Source: Acidobacteriota bacterium (GTDB taxonomy: Bacteria; Acidobacteriota; Blastocatellia; RBC074). Taken from it: a stretch of 64,000 nucleotides of DNA. Shown here piece after piece: positions 19,355 to 28,617 of the stretch. Where the stretch lies: the NCBI GenBank assembly GCA_018269055.1, contig JAFDVI010000013.1, positions 66,621-130,620 on the forward strand, given 5' to 3'. The notes beneath the pieces are model-generated. The model saw only the letters and a list, made by a program, of their open reading frames with translations, did no database searches and was not told the origin of the DNA. Numbering within the stretch: the first letter of the stretch is position 1; every line of letters begins with the position of its first letter. Both the position numbers and the translations under genes were made by a program.

Positions 19355-19490
19355 AAGGGAAGCCGATATCAATTTTCTGTCAGTAACAAACCTACTAATC
19401 GTGACGGCTATAGGTAAACACAGCTTATTGCTTGATGATCAGAGCAACGAAAGAGGAGCTTTACTGTCCGTCTCTTTCGTTATCTATTCT

Positions 19491-19568
19491 TTACTTCGCT
19501 GGTTTCACAAGCACCGCAGCCACATTTTCATTCCGCACGAGTTTGTTGAACGCGGGCACGTCCGTCGC
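19491..19568 (-). pseudogene. Fossil copy of the 3' end of the BNR-propeller gene
   Basis: This 78-base segment matches 20452-20529, the last 26 codons of the BNR-propeller gene, at 68 of 78 positions. It translates on the minus strand to [20 protein letters not shown] then KPAK and a TAA stop, versus [20 protein letters not shown] then KPAK in the intact gene. No matching sequence precedes it. Past its stop lies a 10-bp hairpin (19446-19455 with 19472-19481), as a terminator hairpin does in the intact copy, although the hairpin sequences differ. The UPF0175/PIN module lies exactly between the fossil and the intact gene. Confidence 0.85.
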
Positions 19569-19589
19569 ACAAGCTGTTTATAGTGAAAG

Positions 19590-20066
19590 TTACTCTTTCA
19601 ACGCTGACAATACTCGTGCCACCAAGGCCGGTTGATAAAAGATGCCCTCATGCATTGCCTTTTCAATCAAAGGGCGCGCGGCGGAAATCAGGCCGGAGAC
19701 TTTCGCTTTGGCAATCAGGCCAAGCGAACCGACGACTTGCAAGCCTGCTGCCATAGCCGCCTGACGGCCTTTGCGTTCGTCAATGCAAACCAACCCGATG
19801 CCTTGTTCCAGCGCTAACTGAATGACTTCAGCTTCGCCTTGGTCGAGGCCTGCCAACACCAGAGGCGAGAGCGGTGCGGCAAGAGGCAAGACGTTGACCC
19901 AATCAGGAACCGTTATTGCATAGCCTTTGGCTGCGCCATTTTCGATTTCGATTTTTACTTGCTGTGGGCAAAGGAACTCGAAGGGAAGCCGAGCGACTAC
20001 GTCCAAAGCGTCCATCTTGCCGAGGGCGATGAGTGGGCCGGTATTGATGACGATTCGGTTTGGCAT
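19590..20066 (-). CDS. DUF3368 PIN-like toxin protein
   Basis: The 158-residue protein has the PIN-like pattern of DUF3368: MPNRIVINTGPLIALGKMDA with the first acidic/Asn-containing strand, then GLDQGEAEVIQLALEQG with the conserved Glu, and LVCIDERKGRQAAMAAGLQV with the Asp/Glu pair. VGSLGLIAKAKVSGLI is also typical. In DUF3368 the first catalytic Asp of classical PIN domains is commonly Asn, as here (INTGPL). It follows the UPF0175 gene after a 3-base gap, so the two are co-transcribed. PIN proteins are metal-dependent RNases; the target is unknown. Confidence 0.88.
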   Translation of the reverse strand: MPNRIVINTGPLIALGKMDALDVVARLPFEFLCPQQVKIEIENGAAKGYAITVPDWVNVLPLAAPLSPLVLAGLDQGEAEVIQLALEQGIGLVCIDERKGRQAAMAAGLQVVGSLGLIAKAKVSGLISAARPLIEKAMHEGIFYQPALVARVLSALKE

Positions 20067-20069
20067 TGA

Positions 20070-20333
20070 CTAGGATTGCAAAGCAAAAGCCAGTTCGGCT
20101 TCGGCATCTTCCAGGCGCAGGTTGCTGACTGGTACGCCTAAACGTTTGAGCGATAAAAGAAAATCTACGCGCCCTTTGCCGCAAAGTTGGGCAGCCTGCC
20201 CGGAAGAAAGTTTCCCGATTTCATAGAGTTTGGCCGCCAACAAGAAACGCGCTTCAGCAGAAAACTGTTCGCCCGTCATGCCCAGACTGAAAAGTACATC
20301 TTCACCGTATTCGATTGTTAAGGTATGCGACAT
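20070..20333 (-). CDS. UPF0175 antitoxin-like DNA-binding protein
   Basis: This 87-residue protein matches UPF0175: LGMTGEQFSAEARFLLAAKL, then YEIGKLSSGQAAQLCGKGRV, a helix-turn-helix-like segment, then DFLLSLKRLGVPVSNL. UPF0175 proteins are routinely found one gene upstream of DUF3368 PIN proteins, as here, and are regarded as the antitoxin and autoregulator. The promoter should lie in 20334-20411. The module is flanked by homologous sequence derived from the BNR-propeller gene's 3' end. Confidence 0.88.
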   Translation of the reverse strand: MSHTLTIEYGEDVLFSLGMTGEQFSAEARFLLAAKLYEIGKLSSGQAAQLCGKGRVDFLLSLKRLGVPVSNLRLEDAEAELAFALQS

Positions 20334-20411
20334 CGTTACTACCTCTGTTTTGAAATTCAGCCTACATCATAACACCGTCTGACCCAAAACAATGAAACCG
20401 AGAACAGCGGT

Positions 20412-20446
20412 AAAGGCCGCAAAAGCTGTTATCTTTTGCGGCCTTT
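20412..20446 (-). terminator. Terminator hairpin after the BNR-propeller gene
   Basis: A perfect 14-bp stem (20412-20425 with 20433-20446, arm AAAGGCCGCAAAAG) encloses a 7-base loop 5 bases beyond the stop of the gene ending at 20452. The T-tract is inside the stem, so it may work in both directions. Confidence 0.75.
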
Positions 20447-20451
20447 CCAAT

Positions 20452-23400
20452 TTACTTCGCTGGTTTCACAAACACCGCAGGCACTTCTTTGTCGCGCACC
20501 AGCTTGTTGAACGCGGGCACGTCCGTCGCCAGAACTTGTTTCAGCTTCTCAAGTTGCGTGTTGGTGCGGGCGGAGAGGTCTTCAAAGACTTGGTACGCCT
20601 GATCGGTCGGCGCGGCGTCGGGGCCGGCGACGCTTCCAGCCAGCGCGGCCAGTTTGTTGTTCAGCCGAATCGGATAATTCAGCGGATCCTGGTTGCTCTG
20701 GTTTTTGGTTTGGTACAGCTCTTCTTCGATGGCGGTCAGTTTGGCGCTCAAGTCTTTCGCCGCATCCACGATGGCTTTGCCGCTGGGTTGATCTTTGACG
20801 CGGGCGGCGTATTCGTTCACTTGTTTGCGAACGTCGCGGATCGTCAGGATGGCTTCGCTGGTTTCCGAAAATTTGTCGCGGATTTTTGTCAGCAGGTCGA
20901 ATTGTTTTTGAAAGTCTTCCTGCGTCGTCGGAACGCGCGGGTCTTTGCGAAGCTCAAAGGTTTCGCTCAGCGTTTTGCCGTCAACCGTCAATTTGACTTG
21001 GTAATTGCCAGGGACAGCGCGCGGGCCGGAGGTGTTGCCTGCCCACAGAATCATTCCCGGAAAGGTCGTCGCGTCGGGGTAGCGCAAATCCCAGGCAAAA
21101 CGGTTCAAGCCCTTTTCGGCGGGCACGCGAGCGGCCGTGCGACGGAAACGCCCGCCGCCTCCTTCTTCGTCGCCACCGCCGCCAGCGCCTGCCGCGCGGC
21201 TCGAAAACTTCTTCACGGATTTGCCTGCCGCATCCAGGATTTCAATTTGCACATCGCCTTTGGGTTTGTCTTTCAACCGGTACCAGATGGAAACGCCGGA
21301 AGGAGGATTTTCTCCCAACGCAGCGCCCGCCGGAATGCGTCCGCCACCGCCGGGCATTCGATACGATTCTTCGGGCTTGAACAGATGCACGTCGGCTGCG
21401 GCAACGGAGTCGTTCCATTGGTGCAGAATCGTCAAGTCATCAATGATCCAAAAGGCGCGGCCCTGCGTCGCGACGACCAAATCCTTGTCGCGTTTATGAA
21501 TGGCGATGTCCGTGATCGGCACGATGGGCAAGTTCAATTGCAGCGATTGCCAAGATTCGCCGTCGTTGAATGAAACGTAAATTCCGGTTTCGGTTCCGGC
21601 GTACAACAATCCGCGACGATTCGGGTCTTCGCGGATGACGCGGGTGAAAGCGTTATCGGGGATTCCGCTGGTGATCTTTTTCCACGTTTTGCCGTAATCG
21701 CTGGTTTTGTACAGGTACGGGTGAAAATCATCGGCTTTGTAGAGCGTCGCCGCGAAATACGCTGTTCCGGCGTCGTGCGGCGAAGCTTCGATGGAATTGA
21801 TCTGCGCCCATTCGGGCAAACCGGAAATGTTTTTCGTTACGTTTTCCCAGTTGGGCTTGGCGGCGTGGCTGTCGCGTGACAAATACACCAGCCCATCGTC
21901 GCTGCCCGTCCACATCACGCCTTTGGTGACGGGCGATTCCGCCATTGTGAAAATCGTGCAGTAATACTCGACCGAGGTGTTGTCTTTGGTAATCGGGCCG
22001 CCCGAAGGGCCTTGTTTGGATTTGTCGTTGCGTGTCAGGTCCGGGCTGATCGTCGCCCAGGTCTGGCCTTCGTTGGTGGTTTTGAACAAGTGGCTGCCGC
22101 CGGTGTACAGCACGTTCGGGTCATTTGGCGAAAACAGAATGGGGAAGTTCCACTGGAAACGATACTTCATGCCTTCCGCGCCCCAGCCCATCGGATTGTC
22201 CGGCCAGACATTCACATCGCGCGATTGGCCTGTGTGATGATCCAACCGTTCCAGCAAACCGCCGTAATTTCCGCCGAAGACAATCATCGAATCTTTGGGC
22301 GAAGGTTGCACCCAACCGGATTCGCTGCCTGCGGTCACATCCCAATCTTTTTCGGTGATGCCGAAACTGGTTGTGCGACTGACGATGCGCACGGTCGAAT
22401 TGTCCTGCTGCGCGCCGTACACGTGATAGGGAAAATCATTATCCAGCGCAACGCGATAAAACTGCGCGGTGGCTTGATCCTGCGCGCTCCAACTAACGCC
22501 TCCGTTAAAGCTGACGTTTGCGCCGCCGTCGTTGGAGTTGATCATGCGGTTCGGGTCGCTCGGCGCAATCCACAAATCGTGGTTGTCTCCGTGCGGAGGA
22601 TTCAGCGCCGTATAGGTTCGTCCACCATCAATCGAACGATACAAGCCGGTATTGAGCACGTACATCGTGTCCGGGGTTTTCGGGTCGGCAAAAATGTGCG
22701 TGTAATACCAGGCGCGTTGGCGCAAATTGCGCGATTCGTTGACTTTCGTCCACGTTGCGCCTGCATTGTCGGAACGGAACACGCCACCATCATCGGCTTC
22801 AACAATGGCGTACACGCGGTCGGAATTCGCGGGCGAAACGACGACGCCAATGCGACCAAGTGTGCCTTTGGGCATTCCGGGATTGCGCGAAATGTCCGTC
22901 CACGTATCTCCACCGTCGGTGGATTTCCACAAACTGCTGTCCGGGCCGCCGCTTTCCAAACTGTAGGGCGTGCGTTTTGCTTCCCAGATGGCGGCGAACA
23001 GCACGTTTGGGTTGTTTTCATCCATGCTCAAATCCACAGCGCCAGCTTTGTTGGATTTGAACAACACGCGCTGCCAGGTTTTGCCGCCATCTTTGCTGCG
23101 GAATACGCCGCGCTCTTCATTGGTTCCGGCTGCGTGACCCATTGCAGCCACGTACACAATGTCAGGATTTTTTGGATGAATGCGGATACGCCCCACGATG
23201 CGGCTGTCTTCCAACCCGATGCGCTTCCAGGTTTTGCCCGCGTCCACGGATTTGTACACACCGTCGCCGTGCGAGAAATTCCCGCGAATGCAGGCTTCGC
23301 CCATGCCGACGTACACGACATTGGGATCGGATTCGCTGACGGCGATGGCGCCGACGGTTCCTGTGCCGAAAGGCTGGCCATCGGAAACCGGCGTCCAGGT

Positions 23401-23673
23401 TTCTCCGCCGTCGGTGGTTTTGAAAACTCCGCCGCCTGTGCCGCCGAAGTAAAACACGTTCGGTTGTGAGGCCGAACCGGCGACGGCGACAGAACGCCCT
23501 CCGCGATACGGGCCAATGTTGCGCCATCGCAAACCGCTAAGCGGATTGGCCGGCGGTTGTTGCTGCGCATTCGCGCTTTGCCGCCCAATGTATGCCAATC
23601 CCGCAATTGTTGTGATCGCCAAACACACGCACAGCAAGATGCGTTGACGAGAGTTGAGAACCCTTTTCGTCAT
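20452..23673 (-). CDS. Secreted BNR/sortilin-like beta-propeller protein
   Basis: The 1073-residue protein has a signal peptide ([19 protein letters not shown]) and then [19 protein letters not shown], a hallmark opening of large acidobacterial and Bacteroidetes propeller proteins. BNR/VPS10-type Asp-box repeats recur: [77 protein letters not shown] Gly-rich linker near 830-850 leads to a C-terminal helical region ([39 protein letters not shown]). Asp-box propellers occur in sialidases and sortilins, but no sialidase catalytic set is apparent, so binding or a hydrolase of unknown specificity is more likely. It is monocistronic, with the terminator at 20412. The upstream spacer 23674-23935 shows no identifiable element. 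Confidence 0.88.
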   Translation of the reverse strand: MTKRVLNSRQRILLCVCLAITTIAGLAYIGRQSANAQQQPPANPLSGLRWRNIGPYRGGRSVAVAGSASQPNVFYFGGTGGGVFKTTDGGETWTPVSDGQPFGTGTVGAIAVSESDPNVVYVGMGEACIRGNFSHGDGVYKSVDAGKTWKRIGLEDSRIVGRIRIHPKNPDIVYVAAMGHAAGTNEERGVFRSKDGGKTWQRVLFKSNKAGAVDLSMDENNPNVLFAAIWEAKRTPYSLESGGPDSSLWKSTDGGDTWTDISRNPGMPKGTLGRIGVVVSPANSDRVYAIVEADDGGVFRSDNAGATWTKVNESRNLRQRAWYYTHIFADPKTPDTMYVLNTGLYRSIDGGRTYTALNPPHGDNHDLWIAPSDPNRMINSNDGGANVSFNGGVSWSAQDQATAQFYRVALDNDFPYHVYGAQQDNSTVRIVSRTTSFGITEKDWDVTAGSESGWVQPSPKDSMIVFGGNYGGLLERLDHHTGQSRDVNVWPDNPMGWGAEGMKYRFQWNFPILFSPNDPNVLYTGGSHLFKTTNEGQTWATISPDLTRNDKSKQGPSGGPITKDNTSVEYYCTIFTMAESPVTKGVMWTGSDDGLVYLSRDSHAAKPNWENVTKNISGLPEWAQINSIEASPHDAGTAYFAATLYKADDFHPYLYKTSDYGKTWKKITSGIPDNAFTRVIREDPNRRGLLYAGTETGIYVSFNDGESWQSLQLNLPIVPITDIAIHKRDKDLVVATQGRAFWIIDDLTILHQWNDSVAAADVHLFKPEESYRMPGGGGRIPAGAALGENPPSGVSIWYRLKDKPKGDVQIEILDAAGKSVKKFSSRAAGAGGGGDEEGGGGRFRRTAARVPAEKGLNRFAWDLRYPDATTFPGMILWAGNTSGPRAVPGNYQVKLTVDGKTLSETFELRKDPRVPTTQEDFQKQFDLLTKIRDKFSETSEAILTIRDVRKQVNEYAARVKDQPSGKAIVDAAKDLSAKLTAIEEELYQTKNQSNQDPLNYPIRLNNKLAALAGSVAGPDAAPTDQAYQVFEDLSARTNTQLEKLKQVLATDVPAFNKLVRDKEVPAVFVKPAK

Positions 23674-23935
23674 AACTCGAAGCTCCTTGTTTCGGATGGT
23701 GAAGTTGTGAGTGCTGGATTAACGCCTGCCAGTTTCTCTTCTCGCCTACACGGGCTTTGGCATACACGGACGCAGCACTTAAAGCAAAAACTATGATGGA
23801 TCGTACGATGGCTGCTACGTGAATGGCTAGTGAACCGGTTACAAATCCTTCTTGTGGGGTCAAGTTTACGAGACTGTGATCGGCGTGTTTGTCTGGTTTG
23901 TGTTTTGTGGTCTGCTTTGCTGAAACCGCAACAGC

Positions 23936-24526
23936 TCACAGCCGTGGCGTAACCAAGCCAATTTGATTCTGATATTTGCCTGCGCGGTCGGCGTAGCTGA
24001 CTTCGCAATCTTCGTCAGATTCAAAAAAGGTGACTTGCGCGATGCCTTCGTTGGCGTAAATGCGAATCGGCAGATCGGCGGAGTTTGAAAATTCCAGCAC
24101 CAGGCGGCCTCGCCAGCCGGGTTCCAGCGGTGTGGTATTGACGATCAATCCGCTGCGGGCGTAGGTGGATTTGCCCAGACAGATGCCAATCACATTGCGC
24201 GGCATGTTGAAGGTTTCGACCGTTGCTCCCAGCGCGTATGAATGCGGGGGCAACAGCCAGTACAGCGATCCGTCTTCGGCAGTGCGCGGCGGAGCTTCGA
24301 TCAGGGATCGTTCGTCGAAATTCTTTGGGTCAATTTCGGCGCTGGCAATCGGCGAAAAGACGCGGAATCCGTCCGGCGCCAGTCGCAAGTCATATCCGTA
24401 ACTGGACAGCCCGGCGGAAATAATGCGGCGACCTTCGATTTCCCGTACCAAGCCCTCTTCAAACGGCGTGATCATTTGATGTTCCCGGCACATCTGTAAA
24501 ATCCAGCGATCCGATTTGACGCTCAC
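23936..24526 (-). CDS. dcd: dCTP deaminase
   Basis: From a GTG at 24526 with AGGAG eight bases upstream, this encodes 196 residues beginning SVKSDRWILQMCREHQMI, the usual dCTP deaminase start. Diagnostic blocks include GLSSYGYDLRL, YWLLPPHSYALGATVETFNM, GKSTYARSGLIVNTTPLEPG and WRGRLVLEFSNSADLPIRIY, with the catalytic Glu expected in LVLEF. The enzyme converts dCTP to dUTP in pyrimidine deoxynucleotide synthesis. An in-frame ATG at 24928 would add 134 residues, but that stretch runs through the palindromic repeat at 24590-24692 and is not dcd-like, so I reject it. It is divergent from the nitrilase gene. Confidence 0.93.
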   Translation of the reverse strand: MSVKSDRWILQMCREHQMITPFEEGLVREIEGRRIISAGLSSYGYDLRLAPDGFRVFSPIASAEIDPKNFDERSLIEAPPRTAEDGSLYWLLPPHSYALGATVETFNMPRNVIGICLGKSTYARSGLIVNTTPLEPGWRGRLVLEFSNSADLPIRIYANEGIAQVTFFESDEDCEVSYADRAGKYQNQIGLVTPRL

Positions 24527-24589
24527 GAATTCAGTCTCCTGATTATTGATTTTTGGGAAGGCGCGCAGTCTAGCGCAAACGGCGACCAA

Positions 24590-24692
24590 TTTGGAGTGCT
24601 GCGCCTTTGGCAGTCCGATGATTGTCGTTGTTTCTGCAAGGGCATTTTGCCGGTGGACTACCAAAGCTACGCCGAGAGCGCAGCACTCCAAA
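24590..24692. repeat. Palindromic MITE-like element, copy 1
   Basis: Terminal inverted repeats TTTGGAGTGCTGCG (24590-24603) and its exact complement (24679-24692) flank a second inner pair built on CTTTGGCAGTCC and GGACTACCAAAG. The two arms can form one long hairpin. The same ends recur at 32090-32209 and 40256-40355. It occupies the divergent spacer between dcd and the nitrilase gene. The rest of that spacer (24527-24589, 24693-24919) holds no gene; promoters for both must be there. No transposase gene is in the window. Confidence 0.88.
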
Positions 24693-24919
24693 AATTTAAT
24701 TCTTGCGAAAATTAAAGTTGAGTGGTATTGATTACGCCGCCCCGCTCCCCAAGGAACCTGACCCCGCTGGCCAAATATGTAGTAATCCCAATCCCGCCAG
24801 CACCCTTTTTCCCTGAGATTAACGAATCCGTGGCCCCTTAACACAGTGACGTGTCTGAAGTCATTGCTTCGTATTTGGAATCTGACATCGTCCAATCTAG
24901 CTGAAGGCGAGGAACCGTT

Positions 24920-26071
24920 ATGCCTCAATCATCCATTGTTGTCGTGGCTGCCATCCAGGCAGCGCCGATTTATATGAATCTGGAACGCAGTTTGGCGCGT
25001 GCGTTGGAGCTGATTGCGGAAGCCGCACGCCGTCGCGCCCAACTGGTCGTTTTTCCTGAATCCTGGCTGCCGGGGTACCCGGCGTGGTTGGACGTGGGGC
25101 GGGATGTCGCTCGCTGGGATCATCAACCAATGAAACGGCTGTATGCGCAGTTGATGGACAACAGCGTCGTTGTGCCGAGTCCTGTGACAGACGAACTGGC
25201 TGAGGCTGCTCGCCGTCACAATTTGACGCTGGTGATGGGCGTTCACGAACGCGTCGCCAGCGGCGCTGGGCGCGGGACGCTTTACAACTCAATTTTGACA
25301 TTCGGACCGACGGGCGAATTGCTCAATGTTCACCGCAAACTGGTGCCGACTTTTAACGAACGGTTGATCTGGGGCCAGGGCGACGGGCGCGGGTTGAAAA
25401 CGGTGGAAACGCCGGTCGGCAAAGTCGGCGGTTTGATTTGCTGGGAGCACTGGATGCCGCACGCTCGGCAGGCATTGCACATCGCGGGCGAAGACATTCA
25501 CGTTGCATTGTGGCCTTCGGTCAAGGAAATGCACCAGATTGCCAGCCGCCATTACGCCTTTGAAGGCCGCTGTTTTGTCGTCGCCGCCGGAGGCATCATG
25601 CGCCGCAGCGATTTGCCCGCCGATTTGGAAATTGTCAGCAACGAAGCTATTGAGGAAAACGATTTGATCCTGAACGGCGGCAGCGCCGTGATTGGGCCTG
25701 ACGGGCAATATGTCGCCGGGCCAGCGTTCGGCTCGGAAGTCATCATTTTGGCGCGCATCAACCTGGACCGCATACGCGAAGAAAGTTTGGCGCTGGATGT
25801 CACTGGCCATTTCAATCGGCCTGACCTGTTCGATTTCCGGTTGAAGGAAGCCGACAACCGGAAGGACTCCATTCATCTGGTTCCGGCGGCAAGCGATGAT
25901 GACATCGCGCAAATGGGAACGGAAGTGTTAATCCAACCCAGCACCGAAGTATTGCTGCCGACTGGCACGGAAACCCCACCGCCGTTGCGTGTGATCAGTT
26001 CGCCGCGCCAATCCGGCAACTTCGATTCGGATTATTTGGGAATGGAAAAACGTTCCGGCCAATCTGCATAA
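24920..26071 (+). CDS. Nitrilase-family carbon-nitrogen hydrolase
   Basis: The 383-residue protein shows the complete nitrilase triad: Glu in [15 protein letters not shown], Lys in [20 protein letters not shown], and the nucleophile Cys in [18 protein letters not shown]. The WEHWMP and YPAW wording places it with true nitrilases rather than amidases, so the expected reaction is nitrile plus water to carboxylate plus ammonia. About 70 residues of polar C-terminal extension ([20 protein letters not shown]) exceed the usual ~320-residue catalytic core and look disordered. GAGGAA precedes the ATG by about 5 bases. The M48 peptidase gene follows after 50 bases and may be co-transcribed. Confidence 0.93.
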   Translation: MPQSSIVVVAAIQAAPIYMNLERSLARALELIAEAARRRAQLVVFPESWLPGYPAWLDVGRDVARWDHQPMKRLYAQLMDNSVVVPSPVTDELAEAARRHNLTLVMGVHERVASGAGRGTLYNSILTFGPTGELLNVHRKLVPTFNERLIWGQGDGRGLKTVETPVGKVGGLICWEHWMPHARQALHIAGEDIHVALWPSVKEMHQIASRHYAFEGRCFVVAAGGIMRRSDLPADLEIVSNEAIEENDLILNGGSAVIGPDGQYVAGPAFGSEVIILARINLDRIREESLALDVTGHFNRPDLFDFRLKEADNRKDSIHLVPAASDDDIAQMGTEVLIQPSTEVLLPTGTETPPPLRVISSPRQSGNFDSDYLGMEKRSGQSA

Positions 26072-26121
26072 AAAATATCCGGCGTTGGCTTGCTCGTGTT
26101 ACCTTCGCGGCGGAGGTGACA

Positions 26122-26982
26122 ATGGGTGAACCAAAAAAGAGACGGCTGAAAACGTTCCCGCAGATCAACGCCGAAGAATTTCAACATCCTTGGGACGCGA
26201 CAGCCACTGACGCGCTCAAATCCGTACCCGGCCTGGACAAGGTCATCGCCAAGATCATGGAGTACGGGCTTGAGCGCATTTTTTATTTGGAAAACACGGC
26301 GTCGAATGTACGCGTCACCGCGCGGCAATTTCCGCGACTGCATCGTTCGTTGATCTGGGGCTGCAAAATCCTCGGCGTTGAAGAGCCGGAACTATACATC
26401 ACGCTCGATCCTCAGCCGAACGCTTACACTTACGGCCATACGCGACCGTTCATCGTGATGACCTCGGGATTGGTGGACATGCTCGACGACGAAGAGCGAT
26501 TTTTCATCATTGCTCACGAACTCGGCCACATCAAAGCCGGGCACGTTCTTTACACGATTATGGCGCGCAACATTGCGGAAATCGTATCCATTGTCGGGCA
26601 GGCGACGTTCGGAATAGGCACCATAGTCGGCCAGGGGTTGGTGCTGGCGCTGCACGATTGGTATCGTAAAGCCGAATTGACCGGCGACCGCGCCGGACTG
26701 CTTTGTGTGCAGGACATTGACCCTTGTATCCGCACCTTTATGAAACTGGCTGGAGGCGCGCGCCAGTTGTATTCCGAAATGGAGCGACAGGAGTTTCTGC
26801 GTCAGATTCGCGATTACGAAGCCGCCGACGATTCGACGCTCAACAAAGCCTACAAGATTTTGATCACAGCCTATCGCACGCACCCCTTTCCGATTTTGCG
26901 CGCCAGGGAACTCGACGCCTGGCACAGCAGCCCGGACGGATATCGCAAATTGGCGGGGCCGCTTGGATTGTTGGAGGCTTGA
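26122..26982 (+). CDS. M48-family zinc metallopeptidase
   Basis: The 286-residue protein has the zinc motif HELGHIKAGH (HExxH with downstream Glu expected in the AELTGDRAGLL segment), the hallmark of M48 peptidases. The residues before the motif, PFIVMTSGLVDMLDDEERFF, are also typical. A hydrophobic segment (IAEIVSIVGQATFGIGTIVG) after the motif may be membrane-associated, but the protein lacks the multi-helix N-terminus of HtpX. The ATG at 26122 has GGAGG five bases upstream; a GTG two codons earlier overlaps that site and is less likely. Substrate unknown; related proteins are often described as Zn-dependent proteases with chaperone-like roles. Confidence 0.9.
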   Translation: MGEPKKRRLKTFPQINAEEFQHPWDATATDALKSVPGLDKVIAKIMEYGLERIFYLENTASNVRVTARQFPRLHRSLIWGCKILGVEEPELYITLDPQPNAYTYGHTRPFIVMTSGLVDMLDDEERFFIIAHELGHIKAGHVLYTIMARNIAEIVSIVGQATFGIGTIVGQGLVLALHDWYRKAELTGDRAGLLCVQDIDPCIRTFMKLAGGARQLYSEMERQEFLRQIRDYEAADDSTLNKAYKILITAYRTHPFPILRARELDAWHSSPDGYRKLAGPLGLLEA

Positions 26983-27091
26983 AAAACAGCACGAGAAAGC
27001 CGTTTCGATTTTTCGATGAAATTCTGTATCATTGCACCCGTCCGATTCTCGTGTTCTGCGGGAATCAATTTTGCTTAAAGAGGTTTTGAAG

Positions 27092-27295
27092 ATGTGGCGC
27101 TGCCCGCTTTGTCGGCGCGAAACGAATTGGGATGACAATCCCTGGAAGCCTTTCTGTTCCGAACGTTGCCAGACAATTGATCTGGGCAATTGGGCGACGG
27201 AAAGTTACAAAGTCCCGCTGGCTGAAACCCCCGAAGGTTTATTCCCTGATGAATTCGTCAATGAAATTGAACACAGTCCGGAAGGTGAGCGGTAA
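27092..27295 (+). CDS. yacG: YacG-like zinc-binding DNA gyrase inhibitor
   Basis: A 67-residue protein with the four-cysteine zinc site of YacG: MWRCPLCRRETNW, then WKPFCSERCQTIDLGNWA. The spacing C-x2-C-x15-C-x3-C and the DLGNWA tail are diagnostic. In E. coli YacG binds GyrB and inhibits gyrase. AGAGG lies 8 bases before the ATG. The next gene begins at or just before its stop, so it heads the thioredoxin-fold array. The spacer 26983-27091 has no clear terminator. Confidence 0.9.
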   Translation: MWRCPLCRRETNWDDNPWKPFCSERCQTIDLGNWATESYKVPLAETPEGLFPDEFVNEIEHSPEGER

Positions 27296-27899
27296 ATTCA
27301 TGTCAAGTTTGCCGAACTTCGCCGTTCTGTTTGGGCTGGGCGCGATGTTGATTTCGTTTGGATGCAGCAACGCTGCGGCTCCGCGCCCGGTGTCCGAATC
27401 GGAACCTGCAATGGCCGTCAAACGTCCGGACTCGAACGAAGCCGAAATCAAAAAGGTTCTGGATGTGCCGATTTCCAAACTCGATGGCAGCACGTTCAAG
27501 CTGGAAGATTATCGCGGCAAAGTTTTGGTCGTGGATTTTTGGGGGACGTTTTGTCCGCCCTGCGTCAAACAAGTGCCGGAACTGGTCAAGATGAATGAAA
27601 AGTATCGGGATCGGGGGTTGGCTCTGGTGGGTTTGGCGGCGGATCCGAAATCCGATCAAGACAAAGTCGAAGCATTCGTCAAACGATTCAGCGTCAATTA
27701 TCAAATTGGGTATGACAACAGCTGGCTTTCGTCGGCCTTTTTGAAGGGAACGGAAGACGAATCCGGCGCGCCGCCGATTCCGCAGCTTTTTGTGATCTCA
27801 CGAGATGGCAAAGTCATTGAACATCTGATCGGCGAACAGCCGGGCAGAATGGAATATCTGGAAAAAGTCGTAAATGAGCAGTTGAACGCTGCTCGTTGA
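27261..27899 (+). CDS. TlpA-like thioredoxin-fold protein, array member 1
   Basis: The thioredoxin domain has the redox motif FWGTFCPPCVKQVPELV (CPPC), the TlpA/ResA type, and the later cis-Pro region GAPPIPQLFVISRDGKVIE. I prefer the ATG at 27261, which overlaps yacG by 35 bases, because it gives a basic n-region (MKLNTVRKVSGKFM) before the hydrophobic segment NFAVLFGLGAMLISFGC. The alternative ATG at 27300 sits 4 bases after the yacG stop but yields a signal with no positive charge. The Cys after FG could be a lipid-anchor site though the lipobox is not ideal. TlpA-like proteins act outside the cytoplasm as thiol reductants. It differs from members 2-4 in lacking their DGSGD motif. Confidence 0.87.
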   Translation: MKLNTVRKVSGKFMSSLPNFAVLFGLGAMLISFGCSNAAAPRPVSESEPAMAVKRPDSNEAEIKKVLDVPISKLDGSTFKLEDYRGKVLVVDFWGTFCPPCVKQVPELVKMNEKYRDRGLALVGLAADPKSDQDKVEAFVKRFSVNYQIGYDNSWLSSAFLKGTEDESGAPPIPQLFVISRDGKVIEHLIGEQPGRMEYLEKVVNEQLNAAR

Positions 27900-27921
27900 T
27901 AGAAGGAGAACTTAAAGAGCG

Positions 27922-28590
27922 ATGTCCAAACAATGGTTGAAAGTGGTTACTCACGCCACAATTCTTTGTTTTCTGTTTGCGGTGTTGGCCTCGGCTTCCG
28001 CGTCCAGAATCGGCACGGATGATGTTCCGGAACTGCCGATGCCGGATGGTTCTGGCGATACGCCGGAAATGACGGTTGCCTTGGTTCCGGCTTCTGCCGC
28101 GGCGAAACCAGCCAAGTTCAAACTGTCCAGCCTGCGCGGCAAAGTCGCCTTGCTGGATATGTTCTGGTCGAAATGTCCACACTGCCAGGATCACGCTCCG
28201 CACGTCGTAGCGATTTACAACCAGTACAAAGATCGCGGGTTTACGGTATTGGGATTGGCCAAAGACAGCCAGGATAGCGCCGATGAAGTCAAAAGCGTGA
28301 AAGATTACATGGCGACGGCCAAGATCAATTATCCGACCGGATTTGTGACCACCGAAGTCGTTGCGTATTACGCCGACAGCCGGAATCACGGCGTGCCGCA
28401 GATGGTGTTGTTTGGTGCGGACGGGAAAATGATTTTTCGCGAAATCGGCTGGAACGAAAACATCGAACAGAAACTGAAAGGGCTGATTGAAGAGCAACTG
28501 GCCAAGTTGCCAGCCAAGTCTGTCGAACAGAAACCCGCAGCCGCAAAACCCGCCGCCAGACCGGCGCAACAGAAGTCAAAACGTGGTTAA
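27922..28590 (+). CDS. Secreted thioredoxin-fold protein with DGSGD motif, array member 2
   Basis: The 222-residue product has a signal peptide ([17 protein letters not shown]), then the motif [18 protein letters not shown], a variable loop, and [26 protein letters not shown] (read as CPHC). The later strand [20 protein letters not shown] carries the cis-Pro. About 30 C-terminal residues are rich in K, A, P and Q ([17 protein letters not shown]) and probably disordered or surface-binding. GAAGGAG precedes the ATG by about 16 bases. It is one of three close tandem paralogues (27922, 28618, 29282) in the same transcript, presumably co-functioning in extracytoplasmic thiol chemistry. Confidence 0.88.
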   Translation: MSKQWLKVVTHATILCFLFAVLASASASRIGTDDVPELPMPDGSGDTPEMTVALVPASAAAKPAKFKLSSLRGKVALLDMFWSKCPHCQDHAPHVVAIYNQYKDRGFTVLGLAKDSQDSADEVKSVKDYMATAKINYPTGFVTTEVVAYYADSRNHGVPQMVLFGADGKMIFREIGWNENIEQKLKGLIEEQLAKLPAKSVEQKPAAAKPAARPAQQKSKRG

Positions 28591-28617
28591 ACTCTTTTTC
28601 CGAAAGGGGATCGCTTG

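Noticed and set aside
22012-23469. 485-codon plus-strand open frame opposite the BNR-propeller gene
   Set aside because: Antisense shadow of a gene with repeated Asp-box motifs; no independent signal.
20452-23673. Sialidase assignment for the BNR-propeller protein
   Set aside because: Asp-boxes alone are not diagnostic and no catalytic Arg triad, Tyr/Glu pair or FRIP motif was identified.
24527-24928. 134-residue N-terminal extension of dCTP deaminase
   Set aside because: Not family-like, runs through the palindromic repeat, and the GTG at 24526 has a good ribosome-binding site.
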